A stretch of DNA of 64,000 nt, from NCBI RefSeq assembly GCF_963378095.1, contig NZ_OY726397.1, positions 930,001-994,000 of the forward strand, read 5' to 3'. How positions within the stretch are numbered: position 1 is the first letter of the stretch; each line of letters begins with the position of its first letter. This DNA comes from Mycolicibacterium sp. MU0053. Its GTDB lineage: Bacteria > Actinomycetota > Actinomycetes > Mycobacteriales > Mycobacteriaceae. The notes beneath the pieces are model-generated. The model made no database searches. It was not told where the DNA came from and saw only the letters and a program-made list of their open reading frames with translations. Below are positions 52,659 through 60,666 of this stretch, piece by piece. Position numbers and translations under genes: made by a program.

Positions 52659-52716
52659 GACACCTTCCTGGCGAGATCGGAGTCCGCCCGAAGCGTGCGA
52701 CCGGCTACAAGCGCCT

Positions 52717-53169
52717 TCATTGTGCGGTGCCCGCGGCGTTTACGATCGTGACCGTGCCCTGGGCTACGCAGACGGCTTTGTCGCCGTTGCTGATGTCGAT
52801 GCGCGCTACTCCGCTGCGCTTGCCCAGCGACACGATGTCGGTGACGGCGACACACACCCCGCTGGACACGGGTCGCAGCAGGTTCAGCTTGAATTCGGTG
52901 GTGGCGACCCATGATCCGGCCGGTATGACGGGGTAGAACACGACTCCGAGACAGTGGTCGACCATCGCCGATAGACATCCGCCGTGCAGGGTGCCGAAGG
53001 GTGTGAGCAGTTCGGCACGGGCTTCCATCTCTGCCACCAGCCGACCGGCGGCGAGTTCGGTGTGCCGAAAGCTCAGGAACGTCGACAGTCCACCGGCTGT
53101 GTTCGCCGATCTGAGCAGCTGGTCGGCGATCTGCTCATCGAAGTGCGCGAATGTCACTGCCACCACCAT
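52717..53169 (-). CDS. Hotdog-fold thioesterase (PaaI-like)
   Basis: The 150-aa protein has the hotdog thioesterase core: LLTPFGTLHGGCLSAMVDHCLGVVFY with the HGG motif and acid-containing helix, then TTEFKLNLLRPV and ARIDISNGDKAVCVAQGTVTIV. PaaI-like enzymes hydrolyse acyl- or aryl-CoA. An ATG at 53169 is used. It is downstream of the P450 gene on the same strand, with a thioesterase-like remnant between them. Confidence 0.87.
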   Translation of the reverse strand: MVVAVTFAHFDEQIADQLLRSANTAGGLSTFLSFRHTELAAGRLVAEMEARAELLTPFGTLHGGCLSAMVDHCLGVVFYPVIPAGSWVATTEFKLNLLRPVSSGVCVAVTDIVSLGKRSGVARIDISNGDKAVCVAQGTVTIVNAAGTAQ

Positions 53170-53336
53170 GCCCCTTTCTCCTGTCCGGTCATGTGTCGAT
53201 CACCGTTCGAGCCTGCGAATCGTTTGAGCATGTCGCCGAATGCGCCGACGTCGCCGTGCGCGGCGGAGGGCTCGACCTCGACGGCGATGGACCTGGCCGT
53301 CGCGGTGAAGCGCACGACGCGTCGTTGAAGAGGGGC
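53154..53336 (-). pseudogene. Remnant C-terminus of a second hotdog thioesterase
   Basis: On the minus strand this stretch encodes RFTATARSIAVEVEPSAAHG followed by DVGAFGDMLKRFAG. This matches the C-terminus of the intact thioesterase at 57507-58022 (RFTASAVFVVVSPEHFAAHG, then DVSAFGDLLEQFSR). The catalytic part is missing: the frame starts within the last codons of the P450 gene. It appears to be the tail left after a recombination or deletion. Confidence 0.7.
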
Positions 53337-53341
53337 ACGGG

Positions 53342-54538
53342 CTAGACCGGTGTGGTCCAAGTGATGGGCAGCGATGTGTAGCCGCGGATCGGTCCGGACC
53401 GCAGCCGCCGCGCCGATTCAAGATCGACCTCCCAGTCAGGCACCTTGTCCAACAACGCATCCAGAGCGATGCGGGCCTCCATCCGCGCCAGCGCCGCACC
53501 CAGACAGAAGTGAATGCCGCGACCGAAGGCGACCTGGTGCTCACTGGTGCGCTCGATGTCGAACACGTCCGGATCGGGGAAGGCACGCTCGTCGCGGTTG
53601 GCCGACCCGAACAACAGCAGCACCTTCTCACCTTGACGCATCGTCGTCTCGTGCAGGGTGACGTCGCGGGTCAGGGTTCGTGAAAGTCCCTGTGCAGGTG
53701 AGTCGTAACGCAGCAACTCCTCGACCGCAGGCCCCAACAGTGTTCGATCGGCGGCCAGGCGTCGGCGGGTTTGCCGATGCTGGGCCAGCACGACCGCGGA
53801 GTTCCCCAGCAGATTGGTGGTGGTCTCGTAGCCCGCGACGAGCAGCAGCGCGCAGAAGCCGAGGACTTCCTCGTCGGTCAGTCCGATCCCGTCGACTGTG
53901 GCGTTGGCCAACGCCGACATCAGGTCCTCGCGGGGGTTCTTGCGGCGGTCGGCGAGAAAGTCGGTGAAGTAGGCGTAGATCGCGGCGGCGGCGGTCAGTG
54001 CGTCGGTGGTTTGTCCGTGGTTGACGTCGACTTGGACCAGCCGACTCGACCACACTCGGAACTGATCACGATCCGTGGCGGGAACGCCGAGCAGATCAGC
54101 GATCACCGCGGCAGGCAAGATCGCGGCGAAGTCGGTCACGAAGTCCGCTGACCCCGACCCCTCGTCGAGCCGCTCGAACAACTCCGCGGCCATCTGTGTG
54201 ATGGCGCCCTGCAGCCCGGCCACCCGCCGGGGACTGAACGCCCGGCTCACCAGGGCACGCAACTGGTCGTGGCGCGGAGGGTCCATCACGATCATCATCC
54301 GCAGGAACGAGCCGATGAAGTCCGATCCCGGCGGGGTGGGGAAGATGCCGTCCACCGAGGAGTACGTGCCGTGATCCAGTCCTGCGGCCTGGACGTCGGC
54401 GTGCCGGCTCAACACCCAGGTATGGGATTCCTCGGCGCGGTACACCGGAGCCGCGTCACGCAATAACCGATACGTCGGATAGGGGTCGTTGAGGATCGTG
54501 GCGTCGAACGGGTCGTAACGAATCTGCACCGAGACCAC
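53342..54538 (-). CDS. Cytochrome P450
   Basis: The 398-aa haem monooxygenase has the I-helix motif LLVAGYETTTNLLGN (oxygen activation), the ExxR region (EELLRYDSPAQGLSR), and the haem loop FGRGIHFCLGAALAR with the iron-binding Cys at about 345. It fits bacterial soluble P450s using ferredoxin. The GTG at 54538 follows AGGAGG; upstream in-frame codons overlap that ribosome site. It is divergent from a TetR gene across a palindromic operator, the usual sign of inducible control. Substrate is unknown; the KstR-like regulator nearby makes a steroid or lipid possible. Confidence 0.94.
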   Translation of the reverse strand: MVSVQIRYDPFDATILNDPYPTYRLLRDAAPVYRAEESHTWVLSRHADVQAAGLDHGTYSSVDGIFPTPPGSDFIGSFLRMMIVMDPPRHDQLRALVSRAFSPRRVAGLQGAITQMAAELFERLDEGSGSADFVTDFAAILPAAVIADLLGVPATDRDQFRVWSSRLVQVDVNHGQTTDALTAAAAIYAYFTDFLADRRKNPREDLMSALANATVDGIGLTDEEVLGFCALLLVAGYETTTNLLGNSAVVLAQHRQTRRRLAADRTLLGPAVEELLRYDSPAQGLSRTLTRDVTLHETTMRQGEKVLLLFGSANRDERAFPDPDVFDIERTSEHQVAFGRGIHFCLGAALARMEARIALDALLDKVPDWEVDLESARRLRSGPIRGYTSLPITWTTPV

Positions 54539-54564
54539 AAGACCTCCTACCACCAAAGTAACGA

Positions 54565-54589
54565 CGGTTTAGACTGGCAGTCTAAACCG
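54565..54589. promoter_or_regulatory. TetR-type palindromic operator between the P450 and TetR genes
   Basis: Perfect 11-bp arms CGGTTTAGACT (54565-54575) and AGTCTAAACCG (54579-54589) flank GGC. The site is 23 bases upstream of the TetR ATG and 27 bases upstream of the P450 GTG, so it can control both. Confidence 0.85.
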
Positions 54590-54611
54590 GCCGAACGGGA
54601 CAGGTGGGGCA

Positions 54612-55208
54612 ATGCGCAAGATTCCACGTCAGATCTCTGACCGGCTTCCCGCCGCGGCGGACTTGTTCGCCGAGAAGGGGCTCGACGACTCCAAGATCGA
54701 AGACGTCGCCGCGGTAACCGGTGTGCCGAAAGCGACGCTGTACTACTACTTCGCCGGCAAAGAGGACATCCTTGCCTTCCTGCTCGAAGACCTCCTCAAG
54801 GACATCTCCGATGCCGTGACCACGATCGTGCACACCGACGGCACCGGTGCCGAACGCCTCGAACTCGTCATCCGCGCACAACTGCGGGCAATGGCGCAGC
54901 GGCCAGCGGTATGCCGTGCACTCATCGGCGAACTGGGACGAGCGGCCCGCATGCCGGCCATCGCCGAGATGATCAATACCGCCTACCAACAACCCGTCGA
55001 AACTCTGCTCGTCGAAGGGGCCCGCGACGGCTCCCTCGTCGCTCAGCCCGATGCACGATCGACGTCCATTGCGCTGTTCGGCGCGGTCACCATCAATGCA
55101 CTCATGTACCTGGTCACCGGGAACCACCTCGACGAGACGGTGGTCGCCAGCACCCTCAGCGCCGTCATGTTCGACGGCCTGCGCCCGCGCACAGGAGACC
55201 AGTCATGA
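54612..55208 (+). CDS. TetR-family regulator next to the P450
   Basis: The 198-aa protein has a TetR HTH (AADLFAEKGLDDSKIEDVAAVTGVPKATLYYYFAGKEDIL, residues about 14-53) and a helical ligand domain. ATG at 54612. It is co-transcribed with the LLM oxidoreductase (ATGA overlap) and divergent from the P450 across the palindrome at 54565-54589. It is the likely repressor of both directions. Confidence 0.9.
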   Translation: MRKIPRQISDRLPAAADLFAEKGLDDSKIEDVAAVTGVPKATLYYYFAGKEDILAFLLEDLLKDISDAVTTIVHTDGTGAERLELVIRAQLRAMAQRPAVCRALIGELGRAARMPAIAEMINTAYQQPVETLLVEGARDGSLVAQPDARSTSIALFGAVTINALMYLVTGNHLDETVVASTLSAVMFDGLRPRTGDQS

Positions 55209-56254
55209 GCACCTACGGCCTGTCGGTTCTCGGCGCGGATTTGAAGTCACTGGCCCAGACCGCCCAGGCCGCCGACGCGGCCGGGTTCGACGCCGTATGG
55301 GCCTCGGAGTTCTACTCCCGGTCCGGATCGATCTCCATGGCCGCGATGGCCAACAGCACACAGAACTGCCGGATCGGTTCCTCCATTCTCTACGGCGTCG
55401 GCCGAAGCCCCCTGGTGCTGGCCACCGAGGCACGCGATCTCGACGAACTCTCCAACCGACGACTGGTACTCGGCATCGGCAACGGCACCAAACGGATGAT
55501 GAGCGACTGGCACGGCGTGCCCGACACCTCCGCACCCGCCCTGCGGATGGAAGAACTCGTGATGCTGCTGCGCCGGATCTGGAACCTGCATGAAGGCCCG
55601 ATCCATCACGAAGGCCGTTTCTACAGAATGAATCTCACCCCTACCGGCGACGTGGGACCCCCCAGCCGGCCGATCCCGATCGTCACTGCCGGTGTCCGGC
55701 CCCGGATGTGCGAGGCGGCCGGGCGGGTGGCCGACGGCCTGGCCGGACATCCCCTGTTCACCACCACCTACGTCGAGGAGATCGTCCGGCCCGCTATCGC
55801 CAGGGGTGCCGCGCACACCGGCCGCGACCCCAATGACGTGGAAATCATTTCCATGGTGATGTGCGCCATCCACGACGACGTCGAAGTCGCCAGGCGCGAA
55901 CTGGCGCAGCAGATTGCGTTCTACTCCTCGGTCAAATCCTACGAGACGGTACTCGATGCGAACGGCTTCGCCAGCGAAGGCCGTACCATCCGAGAAGCAT
56001 TCGCCCAGCGCGATTTCCCGGCGATGTTCGCCGCGGTGTCCGACGAGATGATCAACACCATGGGTGTCGCCGGGACGGCACACGAAGTCCGTGAACAACT
56101 GAGACGCTACGACGGCGTCCTCGACCACATCATGCTGTATTCACCCTCGGTCGGCATCGCCCCGGAACGCGTGCAGCAAAACCTCGACAGCATCATCCGG
56201 GAATGCTCGCCCGCCTCGATGTCGCCAGGGCGGTCCGGTCCACGTCCAACCTAA
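55205..56254 (+). CDS. LLM-class F420/flavin-dependent oxidoreductase
   Basis: The 349-aa TIM-barrel protein is luciferase-like: AQAADAAGFDAVWASEFYSRSG at the N-terminus, RLVLGIGNGTKRMMSDWHGVP, MEELVMLLRRIWN and RPIPIVTAGVRPRMCEAAGRVADG with the barrel-closing motif. Such proteins in mycobacteria mostly use F420 as hydride carrier, some use FMN. Its ATG overlaps the TetR stop as ATGA. With the divergent P450 it forms an inducible oxidation unit. Confidence 0.9.
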   Translation: MSTYGLSVLGADLKSLAQTAQAADAAGFDAVWASEFYSRSGSISMAAMANSTQNCRIGSSILYGVGRSPLVLATEARDLDELSNRRLVLGIGNGTKRMMSDWHGVPDTSAPALRMEELVMLLRRIWNLHEGPIHHEGRFYRMNLTPTGDVGPPSRPIPIVTAGVRPRMCEAAGRVADGLAGHPLFTTTYVEEIVRPAIARGAAHTGRDPNDVEIISMVMCAIHDDVEVARRELAQQIAFYSSVKSYETVLDANGFASEGRTIREAFAQRDFPAMFAAVSDEMINTMGVAGTAHEVREQLRRYDGVLDHIMLYSPSVGIAPERVQQNLDSIIRECSPASMSPGRSGPRPT

Positions 56255-56296
56255 TCCACGTATTGCCGCCCACGTCGACCCGTCGCCGCCTCCGCA

Positions 56297-56761
56297 TTAG
56301 TCGGTCTGCCGCGCCGACCCCGCCGATGATTGCGTGGCGCTGTTGACGATGTTGGCGTCGTCGGTGTCGGGGAGGTCATGGCGGACCACGCGTACCCGTC
56401 CTTGAGGCAGGCAGGCCATGTAGCCGTGGCGCATGCCATAGAGCTCCCACGCTGTCTGTTCAGCGTCGGGATCGACATCGATGCGATGTCCGCGCGAGAA
56501 CCTCAGGTGTAGCCCTCCATCGTCGCCGGACCAAGCCTGGGTGCACACCGCGCCGGCGAGGTTCAGCAGTGGGCGTTCGTGGGTCGCGATCCTGAGGGGG
56601 TCAATACGCACCGCCTCGATGGGGTAGGTGCCGACGGCAGGAAGGGTCAATAGCAGGGGGCAGGAGATCACGATTTCGTTGTAGTCATCGAAATCCAGAA
56701 CCAGGCCTCCACGTATCGAGAGGCGTTGTACGACAAGGTTTTCGATCCATTGGGTGTACAT
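56297..56761 (-). CDS. DUF6188-like small protein
   Basis: The 154-aa protein has a beta-rich N-terminal part (LVVQRLSIRGGLVLDFDDYNEIVI, LLLTLPAVGTYPIE) and a conserved-looking C-terminal block (ELYGMRHGYMACLPQGRVRVV). This pattern resembles the uncharacterised DUF6188 family found in actinobacteria. No catalytic motif is seen. It lies 77 bases downstream of a KstR-like TetR gene on the same strand and behind the second copy of the CGATAC-N5-GTATCG site. Confidence 0.6.
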   Translation of the reverse strand: MYTQWIENLVVQRLSIRGGLVLDFDDYNEIVISCPLLLTLPAVGTYPIEAVRIDPLRIATHERPLLNLAGAVCTQAWSGDDGGLHLRFSRGHRIDVDPDAEQTAWELYGMRHGYMACLPQGRVRVVRHDLPDTDDANIVNSATQSSAGSARQTD

Positions 56762-56821
56762 GGCAGTCTCTTTCGACGCATCGTTGAGCCGTATTTACAA
56801 AGAGTACGCTAGGTAGCGCTG

Positions 56822-56838
56822 CGATACTAGTAGTATCG
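56822..56838. promoter_or_regulatory. Palindrome CGATAC-N5-GTATCG between the KstR-like and DUF6188-like genes
   Basis: Arms CGATACT (56822-56828) and AGTATCG (56832-56838) are perfect around AGT. Half-sites and spacing match those upstream of the MmpL gene at 49794-49810. It abuts the 3' end of the TetR gene and lies 60 bases upstream of the DUF6188-like start. Confidence 0.65.
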
Positions 56839-57510
56839 TTATCGGTTCGCGGTGGGCCTAGCGGCGCTGGTGACGACGCGCCTGGTGGCTCGGTCAATGC
56901 GGTCGCGGGTGTCGGCGGCTGTCGCGCGGTGGCCGCTGAAGGCCACGAGGTTGGCCAACCAGATGTCGGAGATAACGCCAGCGACGTGCAGATCGGTGGG
57001 GGTGGGCTCGCCGCCCCTGAGCGTGCGGGCCAGCAGGATCTGGATCTCATCGGCGGCGCGGTCGAGTTCCGCGGCGGCGCGGGTGTCTGCGACGGCGAAG
57101 GCCCGTGTCATGGCCGTCGTCAGCCATGGGTCGCGCTGCCAGCGGTCATGCAGATGCGCGGTGAGCCGTTCGAGCCGTTCCAGCGGTGTGCCGTCACCGG
57201 CTGCCCAGTCCCCGGCTGAGTCGAGTCGACGGAATTCACGCGTCAGCGCTGCTACCAACATGTGGGTTTTCGCCGGGAAATAACGGTAAAGCGTGCCGAC
57301 GGCGATGCCGACTCGCTCGGCAACGGTCCGCATCTGGACCGCCTCGTAACCACCCGACGCAGCCACGGCCAAAGCTGCATCCAGAATCGTTTCCCGGCGC
57401 TGTGCGGAGGCGCGCGAGCGCGACGCGGTAGCGGCCCGCTTCTCTGCAGCGACCGAGTTCGCTTCCGAGCGTCGGGTTTTGCCGTGGCTGCGGGCCTGAG
57501 GGAAAGTCAT
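56839..57510 (-). CDS. KstR-like TetR regulator
   Basis: The 223-aa protein has a basic N-terminal tail, then a TetR HTH strongly reminiscent of KstR, the cholesterol-catabolism repressor: AASGGYEAVQMRTVAERVGIAVGTLYRYFPAKTHMLVAAL TREF (residues about 50-90), and further KstR-like stretches such as GVISDIWLANLVAFSGH near 180. KstR controls steroid side-chain and ring catabolism. No KstR-type operator was recognised nearby. The ATG overlaps the stop of the upstream thioesterase gene as ATGA, making the pair one operon. Confidence 0.88.
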   Translation of the reverse strand: MTFPQARSHGKTRRSEANSVAAEKRAATASRSRASAQRRETILDAALAVAASGGYEAVQMRTVAERVGIAVGTLYRYFPAKTHMLVAALTREFRRLDSAGDWAAGDGTPLERLERLTAHLHDRWQRDPWLTTAMTRAFAVADTRAAAELDRAADEIQILLARTLRGGEPTPTDLHVAGVISDIWLANLVAFSGHRATAADTRDRIDRATRRVVTSAARPTANR

Positions 57511-58022
57511 GACGGCCCCGGGTTGAGACCGCCGCGGCGCGAGAACTGCTCCAGAAGATCGCCGAAAGCGCTGACATCGCCGTGTGCGGCGAAGTGCTCA
57601 GGGCTGACTACGACGAACACTGCACTGGCGGTGAAGCGGGCGAGCCCATCCTCACCCCTGCCTGTGGCCGTGACATGCAGCGCCCGTCCTTCACGAGAGG
57701 TGATGTGGGCAGTAATCCGGTGGGTCTGATGCAGCGGCACCGGCCGCAAATATTCCACCGTCAGGGTGCGGGTCACCGCCGGGGTGCCGGCGATCCACAA
57801 TGTGAAGCCCAGGACGTCATCACAGGCGGCGGCCACCGCCCCGCCATGGGCCAGGCCCGGAGCCCCGATGTGGCGCTCGTCGAACGTCACATCGGTGTAC
57901 ACCGCGTCGCCGCTGCGATGCACCACCAAACGCAGTCCATGAGGGTTGTCCGGGCCGCAACCCATGCACGTCGTGGTGTGCGAGGGCAGCCGCTCCGGCG
58001 GCAACACGCTTTCGGGCACCAT
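57507..58022 (-). CDS. Hotdog-fold thioesterase with cysteine-rich N-terminus
   Basis: The 171-aa protein has a short N-terminus with TTCMGCGPDNPHGLRL, typical of the CxxCG-type 4HBT/PaaI thioesterases, then GAPGLAHGGAVAAACDDVLGF (HGG motif) and TLTVEYLRPVPLHQTHRI. The C-terminal tail AAHGDVSAFGDLLEQF is shared with the remnant at 53154-53336. ATG at 58022 has GGAGGG just upstream. It is co-transcribed with the KstR-like regulator and divergent from another TetR gene. Confidence 0.87.
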   Translation of the reverse strand: MVPESVLPPERLPSHTTTCMGCGPDNPHGLRLVVHRSGDAVYTDVTFDERHIGAPGLAHGGAVAAACDDVLGFTLWIAGTPAVTRTLTVEYLRPVPLHQTHRITAHITSREGRALHVTATGRGEDGLARFTASAVFVVVSPEHFAAHGDVSAFGDLLEQFSRRGGLNPGPS

Positions 58023-58077
58023 CACCCTCCAATACGAGCGGTTTCGCTGCGCTACCGTTAGTACCACACTGCTAGAC

Positions 58078-58090
58078 TGCTGTGACAGCA
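58078..58090. promoter_or_regulatory. Palindrome TGCTGTGACAGCA in the thioesterase / TetR divergent region
   Basis: Perfect 6-bp arms TGCTGT and ACAGCA around one G. It is 32 bases upstream of the TetR GTG at 58123 and 55 bases from the thioesterase ATG. It may be the operator of that TetR protein. Confidence 0.5.
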
Positions 58091-58122
58091 TCGCGTGAAA
58101 GATCGACCGCCGAGGTGAATGA

Positions 58123-58815
58123 GTGAGCGACAGTCAGTCAGTGCCAGTCCCTGACGACGACGTGGACCCTCGGCGCATCCGGTCACGCACCCGGCTGCTG
58201 GATGCTGCTGCAACGCTTCTGAGCACCGGTGGGGTGGAAGCAGTCACCATTGATGCGGTCACCAAAGCATCCAAAGTGGCCCGAACCACGCTGTACCGCC
58301 ACTTCCACAGTTCGTCGCATCTGCTCGCAGCCACGTTCGAACGCCTGCTTCCACAAGTGACCACTCCGGCACCGACCAGCGGACCCCTCCGTGACCAGCT
58401 GATCGAATTGCTTAGCCGCCAAGCCGCTCTCTTCAACGACGCGCCGCTGCATGTCACGACACTCGCCTGGCTCTCATTGGGGCCCACCGGCTCCACTAAC
58501 GAAGCGGATGAGCGCCACACATCCGGGGCGCTACGGGCCCGAGTCGTTGACCAATACCGTCAACCATTTGACGCCATACTCACTAGCCCGAGAGCACAAG
58601 CCCAACTCGACGACTTCGACCGGGAACTGGCGCTCTGCCAACTCGTCGGACCACTCGCCTTCGCCCGAATGACCGGGCTTCGCACCATCACTCACAATGA
58701 CTGCGTGAACATCGTCGATGACTTTCTGGCCGCCCACCGCAAGACCGACAGCGACGCCAAAGAGTCGAAGACCGCCACCAAGAAGACGGGCCGCCCCGCG
58801 CGCTTAGCTCGCTAG
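58123..58815 (+). CDS. TetR-family regulator with basic C-terminal tail
   Basis: The 230-aa protein has a TetR HTH (LLDAAATLLSTGGVEAVTIDAVTKASKVARTTLYRHF, about 25-61), a helical core and a Lys-rich tail ending KKTGRPARLAR, an AT-hook-like GRP element not seen in the other TetR proteins here. GTG at 58123. It is divergent from the thioesterase/KstR-like operon and is the last cargo gene before the mobile module. Confidence 0.87.
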   Translation: MSDSQSVPVPDDDVDPRRIRSRTRLLDAAATLLSTGGVEAVTIDAVTKASKVARTTLYRHFHSSSHLLAATFERLLPQVTTPAPTSGPLRDQLIELLSRQAALFNDAPLHVTTLAWLSLGPTGSTNEADERHTSGALRARVVDQYRQPFDAILTSPRAQAQLDDFDRELALCQLVGPLAFARMTGLRTITHNDCVNIVDDFLAAHRKTDSDAKESKTATKKTGRPARLAR

Positions 58816-59302
58816 GCAGAACGAAATCACAGCGTCCAGCCGGCTGGTCTTCGGACCCTTTTCGCCTTCTCGCAAATCGCGTCGGCGATGGCATCGAAGG
58901 ACCGTTCGGTGCCATCATCGGCGAGGCCGTGCGCGCAGATTCCATGGGCATCCGCGTGACGATTCGTGCCGGCAAAGTGAGTGCACCACCCCAGTGTTCG
59001 GACCGCCGTTTCCCGCGTTGAGAACTCTTCCCCCTACGTCCGTGAGGTGTCTCGCGGGCAACTCCTCCCATCCGCGGTCTCGCACTGCTTGGGGCGCGGG
59101 GTGTCCGCGCCGCGGATCTTTACCCGAATATCGTCCGTCGTTAAGTGATCGTGCTGGCCCCGGAGTGCAAGAGGTGTGTGCCTGTCTGGCCGTTGCCGCT
59201 TGGCCGTGCGTGAAGGCGGCAACACGCCCTTGGAAACGGCACGTCGGGATCACGTGCGGTTGAGTAGCCCTCGGGGAGCCTGTCGGTGGCTCGCTTTACT
59301 TT
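58816..59302. other. Gene-free stretch between cargo and mobile module
   Basis: About 490 bases where no supported gene was found. A + strand frame without a start codon runs from the TetR stop region to a TGA near 59021, and encodes IEGPFGAIIGEAVRADSMGI followed by RVTIRAGKV, which reads like protein, so this could be the tail of a decayed gene. The boundary between cargo and the integrase module seems to fall here. Confidence 0.4.
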
Positions 59303-59328
59303 GGGCGAATATGGCTGTGGTGGTGGCC
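59303..59328 (+). promoter_or_regulatory. Island promoter motif, copy 1 (upstream of the 105-aa HTH gene)
   Basis: The core GAATATGGCTGTGGTGGTGG lies 33 bases before the GTG start at 59360; TATCGT 6 bases before that start is a -10 candidate, giving 21 bases between motif and -10. The same motif and spacing recur at 59740-59763. Confidence 0.75.
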
Positions 59329-59359
59329 GCCGACAGGAGCGGGGTCCTATCGTTCGGCC

Positions 59360-59677
59360 GTGGATAGGAAAACGCGTACCGACAATGCCGACGCCGAACG
59401 GGAGTTGGCCAATATGGCCGATGGCGTGATCCTCACACGTGCACTGGCTGGCGTTGCCGAGGTGAAAGTGTGGAAGCTCGAGACTCTCTCGGCGGCTGGC
59501 GATGACATCGATGACCATGAGCGCGTTGAGGCTTCGGCGGAACTCACCATGTCTCTGTGCACGTACAGCAAGCAGGTGAAGCAGATGGTTGATTCCGGAC
59601 AATCGTTGGCCGACATCGCCCACCTAACGGGCCTGGAAGTCGATGAGCTTCGGCTGGCTGTGTCGTACGCGCCTTGA
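59360..59677 (+). CDS. Small HTH-containing protein of the mobile module
   Basis: The 105-aa protein is acidic and helical, ending in a helix-turn-helix-like stretch (MVDSGQSLADIAHLTGLEVDELRLAV, about 75-101). The remainder has no recognised family. The GTG at 59360 is probably leaderless, since TATCGT lies 6 bases before it. With the similar HTH in the next gene it may form a regulatory pair of the element. Role is not assigned. Confidence 0.7.
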   Translation: MDRKTRTDNADAERELANMADGVILTRALAGVAEVKVWKLETLSAAGDDIDDHERVEASAELTMSLCTYSKQVKQMVDSGQSLADIAHLTGLEVDELRLAVSYAP

Positions 59678-59739
59678 CCGGTGGCTACATAGGCCTCGGG
59701 GCTGTGCCTGTTGGCGAACGCACACGAATCTGGGTTGTA

Positions 59740-59763
59740 GGCGAATGTGGCTGTGGTGGTGGA
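59740..59763 (+). promoter_or_regulatory. Island promoter motif, copy 2 (upstream of the 288-aa zinc-ribbon gene)
   Basis: GCGAATGTGGCTGTGGTGG followed by TGG lies exactly 33 bases before the ATG at 59796, with TAGGTT as -10 candidate 6 bases before that ATG, as in copy 1. The shared spacing suggests one activator acts at both promoters. Confidence 0.75.
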
Positions 59764-59795
59764 CTATTTCGTCCGTCGGTTCGTAGGTTGCAGGC

Positions 59796-60662
59796 ATGGG
59801 AGCGAACGAGAAGCTGAAGGCCCGGTATCGGGCGGTCGAACTGCAGCGCAAGAAGAATGCTGAGCGGGCTCGGCGGGATCGCGCCAATGCGTCCGATGCC
59901 GAGTCGATCCGTGCAACGCTGCATAGAGTCGGTGCTGTTGATTCATGGGAGCGCAAGCGTTTTGACCAGGCGGCGGAGAACATCCGTGCTGATGCCGTAA
60001 AGCGCAGGGCCGGTCACTTTCGTGGTCTGCAGGCGCTGGTCGGGCAGATGCGTGGTCGTGGTCTGACCTTCGCGCAGATCGCTGAGCTTGTCGGTGTCGA
60101 TGTCCGTGAGATTCAGGCACAGCTGCGCCGGGCCGGGGGCGAGGGTGGACATGATTCGGCAATCTCCCCGGCAGCACGTTCGAGAGCTGCTGATGTCGTA
60201 CCCGAAGGCGCTGCAGTCAACGATGATCCGATCTGTGATGGTGTTGAAAGAAATGAGAGCGAGGGCGGCGCCTACGATCCGACTCGGTGTGTCCGCTGCG
60301 ATGCGGTGATGCTCGATGAGGACGCCACTCCTAGACGTGGCCGACGCCGGCTGTATTGCTCGGATACGTGTCGTCGGGACGCATCGGCGGCCCGTATCGC
60401 CGCACAGCGATACGGGGCGCCGATTCGCGTGATCGAAGTCCCGAAAGCCGCTGCATCGCAGAAGCAATCTGCGGGAACACCCGAGCCGCACCGGCCCGTC
60501 GCACCGGTGGATGCCGCCAACAGCGTCCTGGACGATGGCGAGGCTTTACGCGGGTTGCTTACTCGCTTGGCAGAGCAGGCTCGGCTCAAGAAACTTGATC
60601 GTGCCACGCTGACGGCTGCCCGTGACCTGTCCAATGCCGTTCATCCGCGCCGTAGTTGGTGA
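59796..60662 (+). CDS. HTH and zinc-ribbon protein of the mobile module
   Basis: The 288-aa protein has a very basic, helical N-terminus (about 1-75), an HTH-like segment (RGLTFAQIAELVGVDVREIQ, about 88-107), a four-Cys zinc ribbon (CVRC at 165-168 and CSDTC at 188-192) and a helical C-terminus. The ribbon resembles CxxC..YCSDxCR fingers seen in phage and actinobacterial element proteins. Function is unknown, possibly a DNA-binding regulator or replication initiator accessory. ATG at 59796, likely leaderless. Confidence 0.72.
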   Translation: MGANEKLKARYRAVELQRKKNAERARRDRANASDAESIRATLHRVGAVDSWERKRFDQAAENIRADAVKRRAGHFRGLQALVGQMRGRGLTFAQIAELVGVDVREIQAQLRRAGGEGGHDSAISPAARSRAADVVPEGAAVNDDPICDGVERNESEGGAYDPTRCVRCDAVMLDEDATPRRGRRRLYCSDTCRRDASAARIAAQRYGAPIRVIEVPKAAASQKQSAGTPEPHRPVAPVDAANSVLDDGEALRGLLTRLAEQARLKKLDRATLTAARDLSNAVHPRRSW

Positions 60663-60666
60663 GAAG

